Of a stretch of DNA of 64,000 bases, positions 51,462 through 59,950 are shown piece after piece. The stretch's first letter is position 1; each line of letters begins with the position of its first letter. The position numbers were made by a program, and so were the translations under genes. Where the stretch lies: positions 1 to 64,000 of the forward strand of contig CAVPEB010000034.1 of NCBI GenBank assembly GCA_963702765.1, written 5' to 3'. The notes below the pieces were generated by a model. It saw only the letters and a program-made list of their open reading frames with translations, had not been told where the DNA came from and made no database searches. The stretch comes from DATMNR01 sp963702765. GTDB lineage: Bacteria > Chloroflexota > Ktedonobacteria > Ktedonobacterales > Ktedonobacteraceae.

Positions 51462-51720
51462 GTCACATTTCTCTCTTTCTTTGTCCGCATCTGGCCACAT
51501 TACTTCTGCACAAAAAGCAATTGCCAGAGCAGATGGAGCATCGATGATCTCTCGACGCAATACATACTTGACTCGAACCGTTCTACGCTTCGTTGCCTTT
51601 GTTCTCTATATCCTGGCACTCTTCTTGAACAGCTCACCGTGTCTCATTACAGAGTTCGTCCGAATCGGCTTGTGTGAATTTGGGAAAGTGCGAGCACAGC
51701 CGGATTGATTAGAGCACGTT

Positions 51721-51813
51721 ATGGCCTGTCAACAGCCCTCACCTGAAGAGGTCTATGTAGAGCCACTCAACGATTACCCTCTGAGAATCAGCATACGCGA
51801 AAACGCGCGATAA
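51721..51813 (+). CDS. 30-residue ORF, DUF2442-like N-terminal fragment
   Basis: MACQQPSPEEVYVEPLNDYP then LRISIRENAR and stop. VEPLNDYPLRI resembles the first strand pair of DUF2442 proteins, which are normally ~80 residues and partner DUF4160 toxins, but here it stops early. No strong ribosome-binding site. The stop overlaps the long inverted repeat. A diverged copy of its last 20 codons is at 46598. Confidence 0.4.
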   Translation: MACQQPSPEEVYVEPLNDYPLRISIRENAR

Positions 51814-51912
51814 AGCTATACCACTGCGGGGATAGAAAAGTAATAGATTCACAATGTGTACGAAACAGATGCAAAAATTATCCCCTTTCTATCCCCGCAG
51901 TGGTATAGCTTT
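51812..51912. terminator. 27-base perfect inverted repeat with 47-base loop
   Basis: Arms 51812-51838 and 51886-51912, containing CTATACCACTGCGGGGATAG and its complement, ending in TTTTT on the plus strand. It may terminate the tiny ORF upstream, or be the remains of a small mobile element with terminal repeats. Confidence 0.5.
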
Positions 51913-52013
51913 TTCATGTATTTGTGGTTACTCTAATTCTCGTGAGAAAGTCTAGATTTTCACCTGTCTTCATTTGGAGAGAATAAAAACGAACAAACAT
52001 TGGGGTGTGTCGC

Positions 52014-52268
52014 ATGGAAAGATATCGATCGTCTGCCATACTGCTTGAACCGGCTCAATATCGCATTTGTATCCTGGGTCACCTGGATACAAACTGGTCT
52101 GAGTTTTGTGGTGGTATGTTGATCACGCATGCAATCGATGCGAAATTCTATGCTATCACAACCTTGACAGGACGCTTACTCGATCAGTCGGCTTTGATTG
52201 GTGTACTCAATTCGTTGCATGACCTGGGCTGTCCAATCATGTCAGTTGAATATATAGCAGCAGGGTAG
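52014..52268 (+). CDS. Small soluble protein of a Chloroflexota-type family
   Basis: 84 residues from the ATG at 52014. ILLEPAQYRICILGHLDTNW, SEFCGGMLITHAID, then ITTLTGRLLDQSALIGVLNS and DLGCPIMSVEY. The pattern Y.I.I.GHLD..W...GGM.I, TTLTG.L.DQ.AL.GVL..L.DLG.P..SV recurs in many proteins of this phylum. A ferredoxin-like beta-alpha-beta fold is likely. Function unknown, perhaps a small regulator. No neighbour on its transcript. Confidence 0.65.
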   Translation: MERYRSSAILLEPAQYRICILGHLDTNWSEFCGGMLITHAIDAKFYAITTLTGRLLDQSALIGVLNSLHDLGCPIMSVEYIAAG

Positions 52269-52436
52269 AAGCGATTCTTACTTGTCTCACGTTTTTCAAT
52301 CATTGTAACTTTGTCACTGATCCATCAACATGTTAAAGATAATATTACATCGTGTTAATGTTCAGGAAATCAAACCTTAAACATTTATTAACAGGATCAG
52401 AGTATAGCTATAACTACAGAGGTAAAACAGATATAC

Positions 52437-52568
52437 ATGTCAGTGTCCATTCAGAGCCTCGAATTAGATGATGCTATTGTTGAATTCCCAGGGAACGAAG
52501 TGAAGGGAGATATTGTGCCAGCTATCAAGGAGGTTCTACATGGCCCGGAGATTGAGCTGGGAAGCTGA
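52437..52568 (+). CDS. 43-residue ORF, DUF6325-like N terminus
   Basis: MSVSIQSLELDDAIVEFPGN then EVKGDIVPAIKEVLHGPEIE and LGS. DAIVEFPGNEVKGDIVPAIKE resembles the opening of DUF6325 proteins (VEFPGN..KGEI.PAL), which continue for about 120 residues; here the frame ends early. Likely a truncated gene. No strong binding site. Confidence 0.4.
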   Translation: MSVSIQSLELDDAIVEFPGNEVKGDIVPAIKEVLHGPEIELGS

Positions 52569-52671
52569 TGTGCTCATTACGCTTCTCATTTTTTGGATTG
52601 TCTGTCTGGTTCTGCTCTTCATTATCCCTAGAAACCGTAAACCCTCATCTGTTACGATTCTCAGGTGGTAG
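52540..52671 (+). CDS. 43-residue single-helix membrane ORF
   Basis: MARRLSWEADVLITLLIFWI then VCLVLLFIIPRNRKPSSVTI and LRW. AAGGAGG stands six bases before the ATG, the best binding site in this gap, although that sequence also codes in the previous frame. One membrane helix with a basic C-terminal side. In related gene orders a membrane protein follows DUF6325, which this may recall. Confidence 0.5.
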   Translation: MARRLSWEADVLITLLIFWIVCLVLLFIIPRNRKPSSVTILRW

Positions 52672-52802
52672 CAGATTTTCGACTGATTGAAGAAAGCTAT
52701 ATCCGAAAATCTAAGCGACTGTATCTCGAAGAATGGAAGGCGCGTTCTGTGAGCAATATCTTTTTTGAGAATGTCGCCCGACTGACGTCAACGTTACAAT
52801 AA
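52665..52802 (+). CDS. 45-residue ORF, helical
   Basis: Starts with GTG: VVADFRLIEESYIRKSKRLY then LEEWKARSVSNIFFENVARL and TSTLQ. Overlaps the membrane ORF by seven bases. The composition looks like a real helical protein, but it could also be the C-terminal part of the membrane ORF split by a frameshift. No clear binding site. Confidence 0.35.
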   Translation: MVADFRLIEESYIRKSKRLYLEEWKARSVSNIFFENVARLTSTLQ

Positions 52803-52903
52803 AAATTCGGAAGTTTTGCGGACAGAAAATTATAGAGGTGGTAAACTACCAGGCTCTCTCAAAATAGACCAGACACTCATTTGTATTTATGAAAGGAGGC
52901 GAC

Positions 52904-54043
52904 ATGAAAGCTGTCGCAGTTTTCCCAAACACCCGCGAAGTCAAGTTCATCGAGCATGAAGATCCACATATAACTGAACCCGATCATGTCAAAGTTCGCG
53001 TACTTGAAGTTGGCATTTGTGGTACAGATAAGGAGATATGCTCCTTTGAATATGGTACACCCCCGAAGGGTTCCGACTATTTGGTGATTGGCCATGAGGC
53101 GCTTGGTGAGGTGATTGAAGTTGGTCCAGCGGTCAATAAGGTGAAGGTAGGTGATCTGGTAGTGCCTACAGTGCGCCGCCCCTGTTCCCATCCCAAATGC
53201 AATCCTTGTCGTGCCGGGTATCCAGACTTTTGCACTACCGGTGACTACACGGAACGCGGTATCAAGGAAGTACATGGGTTTATGACCGAGGAGGTGGTTG
53301 ACCACGAGCGTTATTTGCATGCCGTGCCATCCGAACTGCGCGATGTCGCTGTTCTGACCGAGCCGCTGACGATTGCGGAGAAAGCGGGCAATCAAGTTCG
53401 GCATATCTTGGATCGCCTGCCCTGGCTTGCTGACTATCTTCAGCAAGCGGCGATGCACCACAACGCCACAGCATTAGTTTTGGGTGCTGGCCCTGTTGGG
53501 CTATTGGGGACGATGAAATTGATGCAAACAGGTTGGGAAACATTTGTGTATGCCCTGGCGCCTGCTCCGAATCCGAGTTCGGACATCGTTGAGGAGATTG
53601 GTGGGACGTACCACTCAGCAGGAAGAGTACCTGAGGAGACGCGAGAGGCGCTGTTCGGCCACATCCATCTTGTCTACGAGGCAACAGGTGTTTCGAGCCT
53701 GGCCTTTGAGACGTTGGAGCATCTTGGCCCAAACAGTATCTTTGTGATGACTGGCGTTCCCAGTCTGAAAGCGCCAATCGAAGTGAATGCAGATTTGTTG
53801 ATGCGCAACATTGTGTTGAAGAATCAGCTCGTTTTCGGCACTGTGAACGCCAGCGCAGAAGATTTTGAAACAGCTATCAAGGATATTGGTGTTTTTCACC
53901 AGCGTTGGCCACATGCTCTTCAAGCAATGATCACCAGCCATGTTGCGCCTGAAGAGGCCCCAGATCTGCTGCTTGGCAAGAGTACCGGCATCAAGAGCGT
54001 GATTACCTTTGACACATCCGCACGTACAACGAACAGGGAGTAA
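52904..54043 (+). CDS. Glucose 1-dehydrogenase (zinc-dependent MDR family)
   Basis: 379 residues from the ATG at 52904 (AAGGAGG upstream). Catalytic zinc region with VGICGTDKEICSFEYGTPPK and IGHEALGEVIEVG, the structural zinc lobe with CSHPKCNPCRAGYPDFCTTG, then EVHGFMTEEVVDHERYLHAV. Cofactor fold near ALVLGAGPVGLLGTMKLMQT. The end VFGTVNASAEDFETAIKDIG is typical of glucose dehydrogenases of the thermoacidophile type, which oxidise glucose to gluconolactone with NAD(P)+. First gene of the operon. Confidence 0.88.
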   Translation: MKAVAVFPNTREVKFIEHEDPHITEPDHVKVRVLEVGICGTDKEICSFEYGTPPKGSDYLVIGHEALGEVIEVGPAVNKVKVGDLVVPTVRRPCSHPKCNPCRAGYPDFCTTGDYTERGIKEVHGFMTEEVVDHERYLHAVPSELRDVAVLTEPLTIAEKAGNQVRHILDRLPWLADYLQQAAMHHNATALVLGAGPVGLLGTMKLMQTGWETFVYALAPAPNPSSDIVEEIGGTYHSAGRVPEETREALFGHIHLVYEATGVSSLAFETLEHLGPNSIFVMTGVPSLKAPIEVNADLLMRNIVLKNQLVFGTVNASAEDFETAIKDIGVFHQRWPHALQAMITSHVAPEEAPDLLLGKSTGIKSVITFDTSARTTNRE

Positions 54044-54048
54044 GAGAG

Positions 54049-54696
54049 ATGTCAAACGACTGGATCGATATTTCTGTCCCAATTCATACCGGCATGGTAC
54101 ACTGGCCTGACAATCCACCCGTGCGGGTTGATTACATGATGCATATGGATCGTGGAGACGTCTGTACCGTCTCGACTCTCTCCATGGGTTCGCATACAGG
54201 CACCCATATGGATGGTCCCTTTCATTTTATTGCGAAAGGCCTGGGATTACATGAGATGCCACTTGATGCCGCTGCCGGGCGGGCACGCGTCATCGAGATC
54301 AGCGACTCCGTATCGATTAAGCCAGAAGAACTTGACCCCCACCATATTCAGCAAGGGGAGCGATTGCTCTTCAAGACAGTGAATTCTAGGCGCTGCTGGC
54401 AGACCGATACGTTCGTTGAAGATTTCGTCTATATCTCGCAAGAAGCGGCGCGCTACCTGGCAGCAATTGGAGTCCAAACTGTGGGTATCGATTATCTGTC
54501 AGTTGGAGGATATACGAAAGATGGGGTTGAGACCCACCTGGCGTTGCTGGAAGCGGGAATATGGATCATTGAAGGTCTTGATCTCTCAAAGATCGATGCA
54601 GGGATCTATGAACTGGTCTGTTTGCCAATCAAGATTACTGGGAGCGATGGAGGACCTGCTCGCGCTATTCTTCGCAAGATAGGAGGCGAGGAATGA
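54049..54696 (+). CDS. Cyclase family protein (kynurenine-formamidase-like hydrolase)
   Basis: 215 residues. Metal motif SMGSHTGTHMDGPFHFIAKG (HxGTHxDxPxH), strand WIDISVPIHTGMVHWPDNPP at the start, and SVGGYTKDGVETHLALLEAG near the end. Members bind Zn or Mn and hydrolyse or cyclise small amides and lactones. In this operon, beside glucose dehydrogenase, hydrolysis of gluconolactone is an attractive idea but not shown. Five bases after the previous gene; overlaps the next by four. Confidence 0.88.
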   Translation: MSNDWIDISVPIHTGMVHWPDNPPVRVDYMMHMDRGDVCTVSTLSMGSHTGTHMDGPFHFIAKGLGLHEMPLDAAAGRARVIEISDSVSIKPEELDPHHIQQGERLLFKTVNSRRCWQTDTFVEDFVYISQEAARYLAAIGVQTVGIDYLSVGGYTKDGVETHLALLEAGIWIIEGLDLSKIDAGIYELVCLPIKITGSDGGPARAILRKIGGEE

Positions 54697-56111
54697 AGCT
54701 GATTGTGTTAGGCGGTGGACCCGCCGGGTTGACAGCGGCGCTCCAGGCTCGCGAACTGCATACCGAGGTGACGTTACTCGAGAGCAAGCGCGTTGGAGGA
54801 ACCAGTATCAACGAAGGCCCAGCGCCTGTACGAACGCTTGCTCGAGCTGCCCGTTTGGCTCGCGACGCTGGATCCTGGGAAACCTTTGGGTTGCGGGGAG
54901 AACGTCCCCAGATTGATCTGGCTGCTGTTTTAGCCAATGCTAAACGTGTCGCGCAGTATGCTCACGAGAAAAAGCACATGGCAGAGTTTATCGGCAGTAG
55001 TGGTATCGAACTTGTTGAAGGAGTTGGCCCTGCACGTTTTCTCGATCAGCATACTGTAGGTGTTGCTGATGGGCGAACATGGGATGCAGACAAGTTTGTT
55101 ATTGCTGTTGGTGGGCATGGCCGAATCCTGCCTATACCCGGAGCAGAACTGGCCCTGACATACAGCGACATCTGGTCACTCACGGCATTGCCTGCCAGCA
55201 TAGCGGTTGTCGGTGGCGCGGCCACTGGCTGCCAACTGGCATCAATCCTTGAGGATTTCGGCTGCCAGATATATCTGCTTGAGCTTGCCCCACGTCTTAT
55301 TCCTCAGGAAGATGAGGATATTTCGCTCGCCCTGGCTGAAGCATTCGGCAAACAACATATGACAGTTATTACAGGAGCGCAAACCGAGCGCCTCGAAAAA
55401 AGCGATGGAGGTATCAGGCTACACTATCGCAAGGAGGGGCACCTCGAAAACCTGGATGTAGGAGCAGTCTTCTTCGCGACAGGCTGGCCAGGAAATGTGG
55501 ATTCGCTCAATCTTCCTGCCGCAGGCGTGGTGTCGGAACACAATTATATCCCCGTCAATGACTACCTGCAGAGCAATGTACCGCATATCTTCGCGGTAGG
55601 AGATGTCAACGGGCAAAGCATGCTCGTGCAAAGCGCCCGCTACGAGGGCCAGATTGCCGCCAAAAATGCCGTACTCGGGCCATACAACCGATGCACACAT
55701 GAGATTGTGCCCAGTGGTAGCTTCACTGACCCTGAATACGCCAGCGTCGGCTTGACTGAAGCACAAGCCCGGCAACAGTACGACTGTGCAGTTGCGGTGG
55801 TGCGATATGATGACTTACTGCGTCCTGTGGCAGACAATCATCCAGATGGATTCTGTAAACTGATCGTCGAACGTCGTCACCGCTATATTCTGGGGGCGCA
55901 TGTTATCGGGGAATACTCGGTTGAAATCATTCAGATGGTAGCAGCTTGTATGGCGAGCGGCATGAGAGTCGAGCAGGTGGCTGAATTGCAACTGGCCTAT
56001 CCAACCTTCACAGAAGCTGTGGGGATGGCCGCACAGAAACTCGTTCGTGAGTTGGGTCTGGCGCCGTTGCCGCAGTTGTGGAGCGACATCAAATCAACCA
56101 CTGCCTCATGA
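54693..56111 (+). CDS. FAD-dependent pyridine-nucleotide oxidoreductase lacking the redox cysteine pair
   Basis: 472 residues. FAD motif VLGGGPAGLTAALQARELHT, then VGGTSINEGPAPVRTLARAA where disulfide reductases have GGTCxNxGCxPSK, so both cysteines are absent. NAD(P) motif IAVVGGAATGCQLASILEDF, FAD-binding PHIFAVGDVNG, and a C-terminal dimer domain with SGSFTDPEYASVGLTEAQA. The overall shape matches dihydrolipoamide dehydrogenase/mercuric reductase, but it cannot use their thiol chemistry. Probably a direct electron-transfer flavoprotein. Translated by overlap (ATGA) with the cyclase gene. Confidence 0.88.
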   Translation: MKLIVLGGGPAGLTAALQARELHTEVTLLESKRVGGTSINEGPAPVRTLARAARLARDAGSWETFGLRGERPQIDLAAVLANAKRVAQYAHEKKHMAEFIGSSGIELVEGVGPARFLDQHTVGVADGRTWDADKFVIAVGGHGRILPIPGAELALTYSDIWSLTALPASIAVVGGAATGCQLASILEDFGCQIYLLELAPRLIPQEDEDISLALAEAFGKQHMTVITGAQTERLEKSDGGIRLHYRKEGHLENLDVGAVFFATGWPGNVDSLNLPAAGVVSEHNYIPVNDYLQSNVPHIFAVGDVNGQSMLVQSARYEGQIAAKNAVLGPYNRCTHEIVPSGSFTDPEYASVGLTEAQARQQYDCAVAVVRYDDLLRPVADNHPDGFCKLIVERRHRYILGAHVIGEYSVEIIQMVAACMASGMRVEQVAELQLAYPTFTEAVGMAAQKLVRELGLAPLPQLWSDIKSTTAS

Positions 56112-56173
56112 GCCACTCTTAGCTGGCAAAACAAGCAAAGTTCATTATTACTCAGGTACAGAAGGAGAGTACG

Positions 56174-58864
56174 GTGGCACAAACAGAAGAACATGTGCGT
56201 TTAGACAGTGACGGCTACAACTGGAAGCGCTGGGGGCCATACCTCAGTGAGCGGGCCTGGGGTACAGTGCGCGAAGACTACAGCGATGATGGCAATGCCT
56301 GGATGTATTTTCCACATGACCAGGCTCGTTCGCGCACGTACCGTTGGAGTGAGGACGGTCTGGGGGGTATTAGTGACGAGGAGCAAATACTCTGTTTTGC
56401 TCTGGCTCTCTGGAACGGGCAAGACCCTATCCTCAAAGAGCGACTCTTCGGCCTGGCAGGTCCGGAGGGCAATCATGGTGAGGACGTGAAGGAGTATTAC
56501 TTCTATCTTGACTCTACTCCGACCCACTCCTATATGAAGATGCTCTATAAGTATCCGCAAGCAGCCTACCCCTACGATGATCTCGTCCATACCAACCGGT
56601 GGCGTGGGAAGGATGAGCTCGAGTACGAGTTAGTCGATACGGGTGTATTTGCTGAGAATCGCTACTTCGATGTATTCATCGAGTATGCTAAAGCTGGCCC
56701 AAAAGATATTTTGATCCGCATCAGCGCTGTCAATCGCGGGCCTGAGGCTGCACCTTTACATGTGCTGCCAACTCTCTGGTACCGCAATAATTGGAGCTGG
56801 CATCTCAAAAAAGACCCTGAATTTGTCCAACCCATGCTCAGAGCTGCGAGCACTGATGATGGCGAATCAGGCGTGATCTTTGCTGAGAACTCCCGTATAG
56901 GGCGCTATGTACTGGCGTGGGAGTGCGCAAAAGATGATGCTGAAGGTGTGCCTACGATGCTTTTCACCAACAATGAGACAAATGTCCATCGTCTCTTCGA
57001 CTTCCCTAATCCGACGCCTTACGTCAAGGATGGGATCAACAATGCCATTGTACATGGGGCAATAGATACAGTTAACCTGGAGCAAACGGGAACCAAGGCT
57101 GCTGTGCATTATACGTTCGATGTTCAGCCCGGCGCCACAGTAACAGCGCGCCTACGCCTTAGCGCTGAAGATGGAAATGGTGTGGGTGCATTTGATGATT
57201 TCGATGAGATTTTTGCTATGCGAATCTCAGAGGCTGATGCATTCTATGCCGCTATCCAGCCGACAACTCTTAGTGACGATGAGCGGCTGGTGCAGCGCCA
57301 GGCTTTCGCTGGTATGCTCTGGTCCAAGCAGTTCTTCCACTATGATGTGGCAGAGTGGCTACGTGGCGACAGTGCGCAGCCACAACCACCTGAAAGCCGT
57401 CGAAAGGGTCGTAATCGCGAGTGGTATCATATGAGCGCTCACGATGTGATCTCAATGCCTGATAAGTGGGAATACCCGTGGTTTGCTGCCTGGGACCTGG
57501 CGTTCCATTGCGTCACGCTGGCGCTGGTTGACCTCGAATTCGCCAAAGATCAATTGCTGTTGATGGGTCGTGAGTGGTTTCAGCATCCGAATGGCCAGAT
57601 AGCAGCATACGAGTGGGCTTTCGGCGATGTCAATCCGCCTGTGTTGGCCTGGGCCGCTGTGGAGATCTACGCGATTGAGCAGAGGCAGCGAGGCAAGGGT
57701 GACCGCAGCTTCATTCATAAAATGTTCCAGAAGCTTACATTGAACTTCACGTGGTGGGTAAATCGCAAAGATCAGGAGGGTAACAACCTGTTTGGGGGCG
57801 GGTTTCTTGGACTCGATAACATCGGCGTGTTCGACCGTAGCGCACCACTTCCAACAGGGGGCTTTATCGAGCAGAGCGATGGCACGAGCTGGATGGCCAT
57901 GTTCTGTATCTACATGATCGATATGGCGCTAGAGCTATCTATTGAGGATCCCGCCTACGAAGACATCTTTTTGAAATATGTCTATCACTTTATGTACATC
58001 ACTGCTGCGATGCAAAATCTTGGTGAAGAACATATCTCACTGTGGGACGAGCAGGACGAGTTCTTTTATGATGTATTGCGCTTCCCTTCCAATAGTGGCC
58101 TGTCGATGAAGGTGCGTTCGCTAGTTGGATTGATCCCTGCATATGCCATTATGACCTATGAGGATCGAGTTTTGCGCAATTGGGCAGAGTTCTATCAGCG
58201 CATCCAATGGTTTGTGCAGCGCCGACCCGAGATGTCGCGGTTGGTAGAGCGCATGCTGAAAAGAGGAACGGCCAATCGTTTCATGTTGTCATTGTGTCGC
58301 AGGGAACAATTGTTACCCATCTCGCGCTATCTACTCGATGAGTCAGAATTTCTCTCGCCATACGGCGTTCGCGCTCTGTCGCGCTACCACGCTGAACATC
58401 CCTACATCATGGATGTCGGTGGCGTCGAATACCGGGTTGATTACATGCCGGCAGAGTCAAATAGTGGGATGTTCGGAGGCAACTCGAACTGGCGTGGGCC
58501 AATCTGGATGCCGGTCAATTATTTGATTATCGAGTCACTAAGACGGTATTACCTCTACTATGGAGATGATGTCACTCTTGAATGTCCGACAGGTTCCGGG
58601 CGGTATCTCACGCTTGACAAGGTGGCTGACGAGCTTTCGCTAAGACTGATCCACATTTTCACGCGCGATGAACATGGACGGCGCGCCTTCTTCGGGGATG
58701 TGGAATACTTCCAGAACGACCCGTACTGGCGTGACTACATCCTATTCTATGAGTACTTCCATGGGGATAGCGGGCGCGGAGTGGGCGCCAGCCATCAGAC
58801 AGGTTGGACCGGTCTCGTCGCTTCGCTGATTCAGGAGCAGGGAGAGAGGAGGCTGCAGCTCTAA
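56174..58864 (+). CDS. MGH1/GH63-type glucosidase
   Basis: 896 residues from a GTG at 56174, preceded by AAGGAGAG. N-terminal beta domain (~15-380) with GTVREDYSDDGNAWMYFPHD and NRGPEAAPLHVLPTLWYRNN, then an (alpha/alpha)6 barrel with FYDVLRFPSNSGL, SMPDKWEYPWFAAWDLAFHC and SNWRGPIWMPVNYLIIESLR. This matches the MGH1-like/GH63 family of inverting alpha-glucosidases. The ending DPYWRDYILFYEYFHGDSGR with GVGASHQTGWTGLVA is characteristic. No signal peptide: likely cytoplasmic, feeding glucose to the dehydrogenase at the head of the operon. Confidence 0.9.
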   Translation: MAQTEEHVRLDSDGYNWKRWGPYLSERAWGTVREDYSDDGNAWMYFPHDQARSRTYRWSEDGLGGISDEEQILCFALALWNGQDPILKERLFGLAGPEGNHGEDVKEYYFYLDSTPTHSYMKMLYKYPQAAYPYDDLVHTNRWRGKDELEYELVDTGVFAENRYFDVFIEYAKAGPKDILIRISAVNRGPEAAPLHVLPTLWYRNNWSWHLKKDPEFVQPMLRAASTDDGESGVIFAENSRIGRYVLAWECAKDDAEGVPTMLFTNNETNVHRLFDFPNPTPYVKDGINNAIVHGAIDTVNLEQTGTKAAVHYTFDVQPGATVTARLRLSAEDGNGVGAFDDFDEIFAMRISEADAFYAAIQPTTLSDDERLVQRQAFAGMLWSKQFFHYDVAEWLRGDSAQPQPPESRRKGRNREWYHMSAHDVISMPDKWEYPWFAAWDLAFHCVTLALVDLEFAKDQLLLMGREWFQHPNGQIAAYEWAFGDVNPPVLAWAAVEIYAIEQRQRGKGDRSFIHKMFQKLTLNFTWWVNRKDQEGNNLFGGGFLGLDNIGVFDRSAPLPTGGFIEQSDGTSWMAMFCIYMIDMALELSIEDPAYEDIFLKYVYHFMYITAAMQNLGEEHISLWDEQDEFFYDVLRFPSNSGLSMKVRSLVGLIPAYAIMTYEDRVLRNWAEFYQRIQWFVQRRPEMSRLVERMLKRGTANRFMLSLCRREQLLPISRYLLDESEFLSPYGVRALSRYHAEHPYIMDVGGVEYRVDYMPAESNSGMFGGNSNWRGPIWMPVNYLIIESLRRYYLYYGDDVTLECPTGSGRYLTLDKVADELSLRLIHIFTRDEHGRRAFFGDVEYFQNDPYWRDYILFYEYFHGDSGRGVGASHQTGWTGLVASLIQEQGERRLQL

Positions 58865-58885
58865 CTTGCATAATATTTTTATTGC

Positions 58886-59950
58886 TTATAATTTCCTAGC
58901 TGTAATTAATGTTGCCCCAGGCATGAACAAGCGATGACGTCGAACATTACCCATACCCGCCTGCTCCAACCAGTCCTTTACTGTCGAGAAAGGATAGGTT
59001 GTTCCTCCAACTGTGGTCATGGTCAGGGCCATAAATTGCACCATCAGTGAGGCTACACGTGAACCATGCGTTTGATCTGTGACCTGATCGACAAAGACAA
59101 GCGTGCCACCAGGTTTGAGAGTTTGAGCCACTTTTTTTAGTACAGCGGCATTTATATCAGGTGGTAGTAAGTGAGCAATATGAAAGTAGAGAGCTACATC
59201 ATACATAGCTGCAAGGTCGCTGGAGAAATCATCTTGAACGATATTTGCGCAAAGAAAACTTAAACGGTTAGACATGCCAGTTTGAAGTGCGGTACGTTTA
59301 CCCGCTTCGATGCCAGGTTGAATATCCAGGATGGTGGCCTGGAGTTGTGGGTATTTGCGGCAGAAAAGCACGCTATATGCTGCGTGCGAACCCCCAACGT
59401 CAAGTAATTGTTTTACTTGCCTGGGTAGACGCACGCGCTGTACGACTTCGCCGCCAAGCGCTATTGCCAGGGATGCCAGACCAGCGTAATGTCTGGCAAG
59501 CGCCGCATTCGTTTCAGGGTTTGAAGCATCTTCATCGTAGGGCATGCGCATTACCTGTTTGTTTTCATGCACGACTTCCGGCAAGTGGTTCCAGATCGCA
59601 ACGATATCAGGGCTGTGGATAACATAAGGCGCAATACTGACAGGAGAACTACTGCAGAGCCAGCGTTGAGCCATGCGACTGTTCTTATATTGATTATGCT
59701 TTCGGCGTAAATAACCGGCGGAAACAAGCATTTGAAGAAGTAGTTGGAGGCCTTGAGGATTACATTGTAAACGCCTGGCCAATGCATCGAGAGTTAATGG
59801 CTTCCTGTTTAGTGCATCGAAGACCCCAAGCTCACAGGCAGTTAAGAGCGCTTTAGAAATGCCTACTCCTAGTGGCATATCAAGGAGTGGCGTGGGTAAA
59901 AGGTTGAGACGTGACAGCACATGTTCTAATGGAGTCAGACGTAATGGCAT
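58886..59950 (-). CDS. SAM-dependent O-methyltransferase with winged-helix dimerisation domain
   Basis: 354 residues from the ATG at 59950, which has AGGAG eight bases upstream and overlaps the stop of the UbiA gene (TAATG). N-terminal winged helix: LGVFDALNRKPLTLDALARR and LQMLVSAGYLRRK. SAM-binding domain with QLLDVGGSHAAYSVLFCRKY, LDIQPGIEAGKRTAL and DVALYFHIAHLLPPDINAAV. Members O-methylate small hydroxylated molecules. Coupling to a UbiA prenyltransferase suggests a prenylated aromatic product or a quinone-like lipid. Confidence 0.88.
   Translation of the reverse strand: MPLRLTPLEHVLSRLNLLPTPLLDMPLGVGISKALLTACELGVFDALNRKPLTLDALARRLQCNPQGLQLLLQMLVSAGYLRRKHNQYKNSRMAQRWLCSSSPVSIAPYVIHSPDIVAIWNHLPEVVHENKQVMRMPYDEDASNPETNAALARHYAGLASLAIALGGEVVQRVRLPRQVKQLLDVGGSHAAYSVLFCRKYPQLQATILDIQPGIEAGKRTALQTGMSNRLSFLCANIVQDDFSSDLAAMYDVALYFHIAHLLPPDINAAVLKKVAQTLKPGGTLVFVDQVTDQTHGSRVASLMVQFMALTMTTVGGTTYPFSTVKDWLEQAGMGNVRRHRLFMPGATLITARKL

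Larger units (their letters stand above)
51462..52013. other. Gap (552 bases) with a tiny ORF and a long inverted repeat
   Basis: Holds the 30-residue ORF (51721-51813), the 27-base-arm inverted repeat (51812-51912), and AT-rich leader for the gene at 52014. 51462-51720 should carry the promoter of the coiled-coil gene; nothing else seen. Confidence 0.45.
52269..52903. other. Gap (635 bases) with three overlapping tiny ORFs
   Basis: The ORFs are listed separately (52437, 52540, 52665). The last 100 bases hold the promoter and leader of glucose dehydrogenase. The first 170 bases show nothing. Confidence 0.4.
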
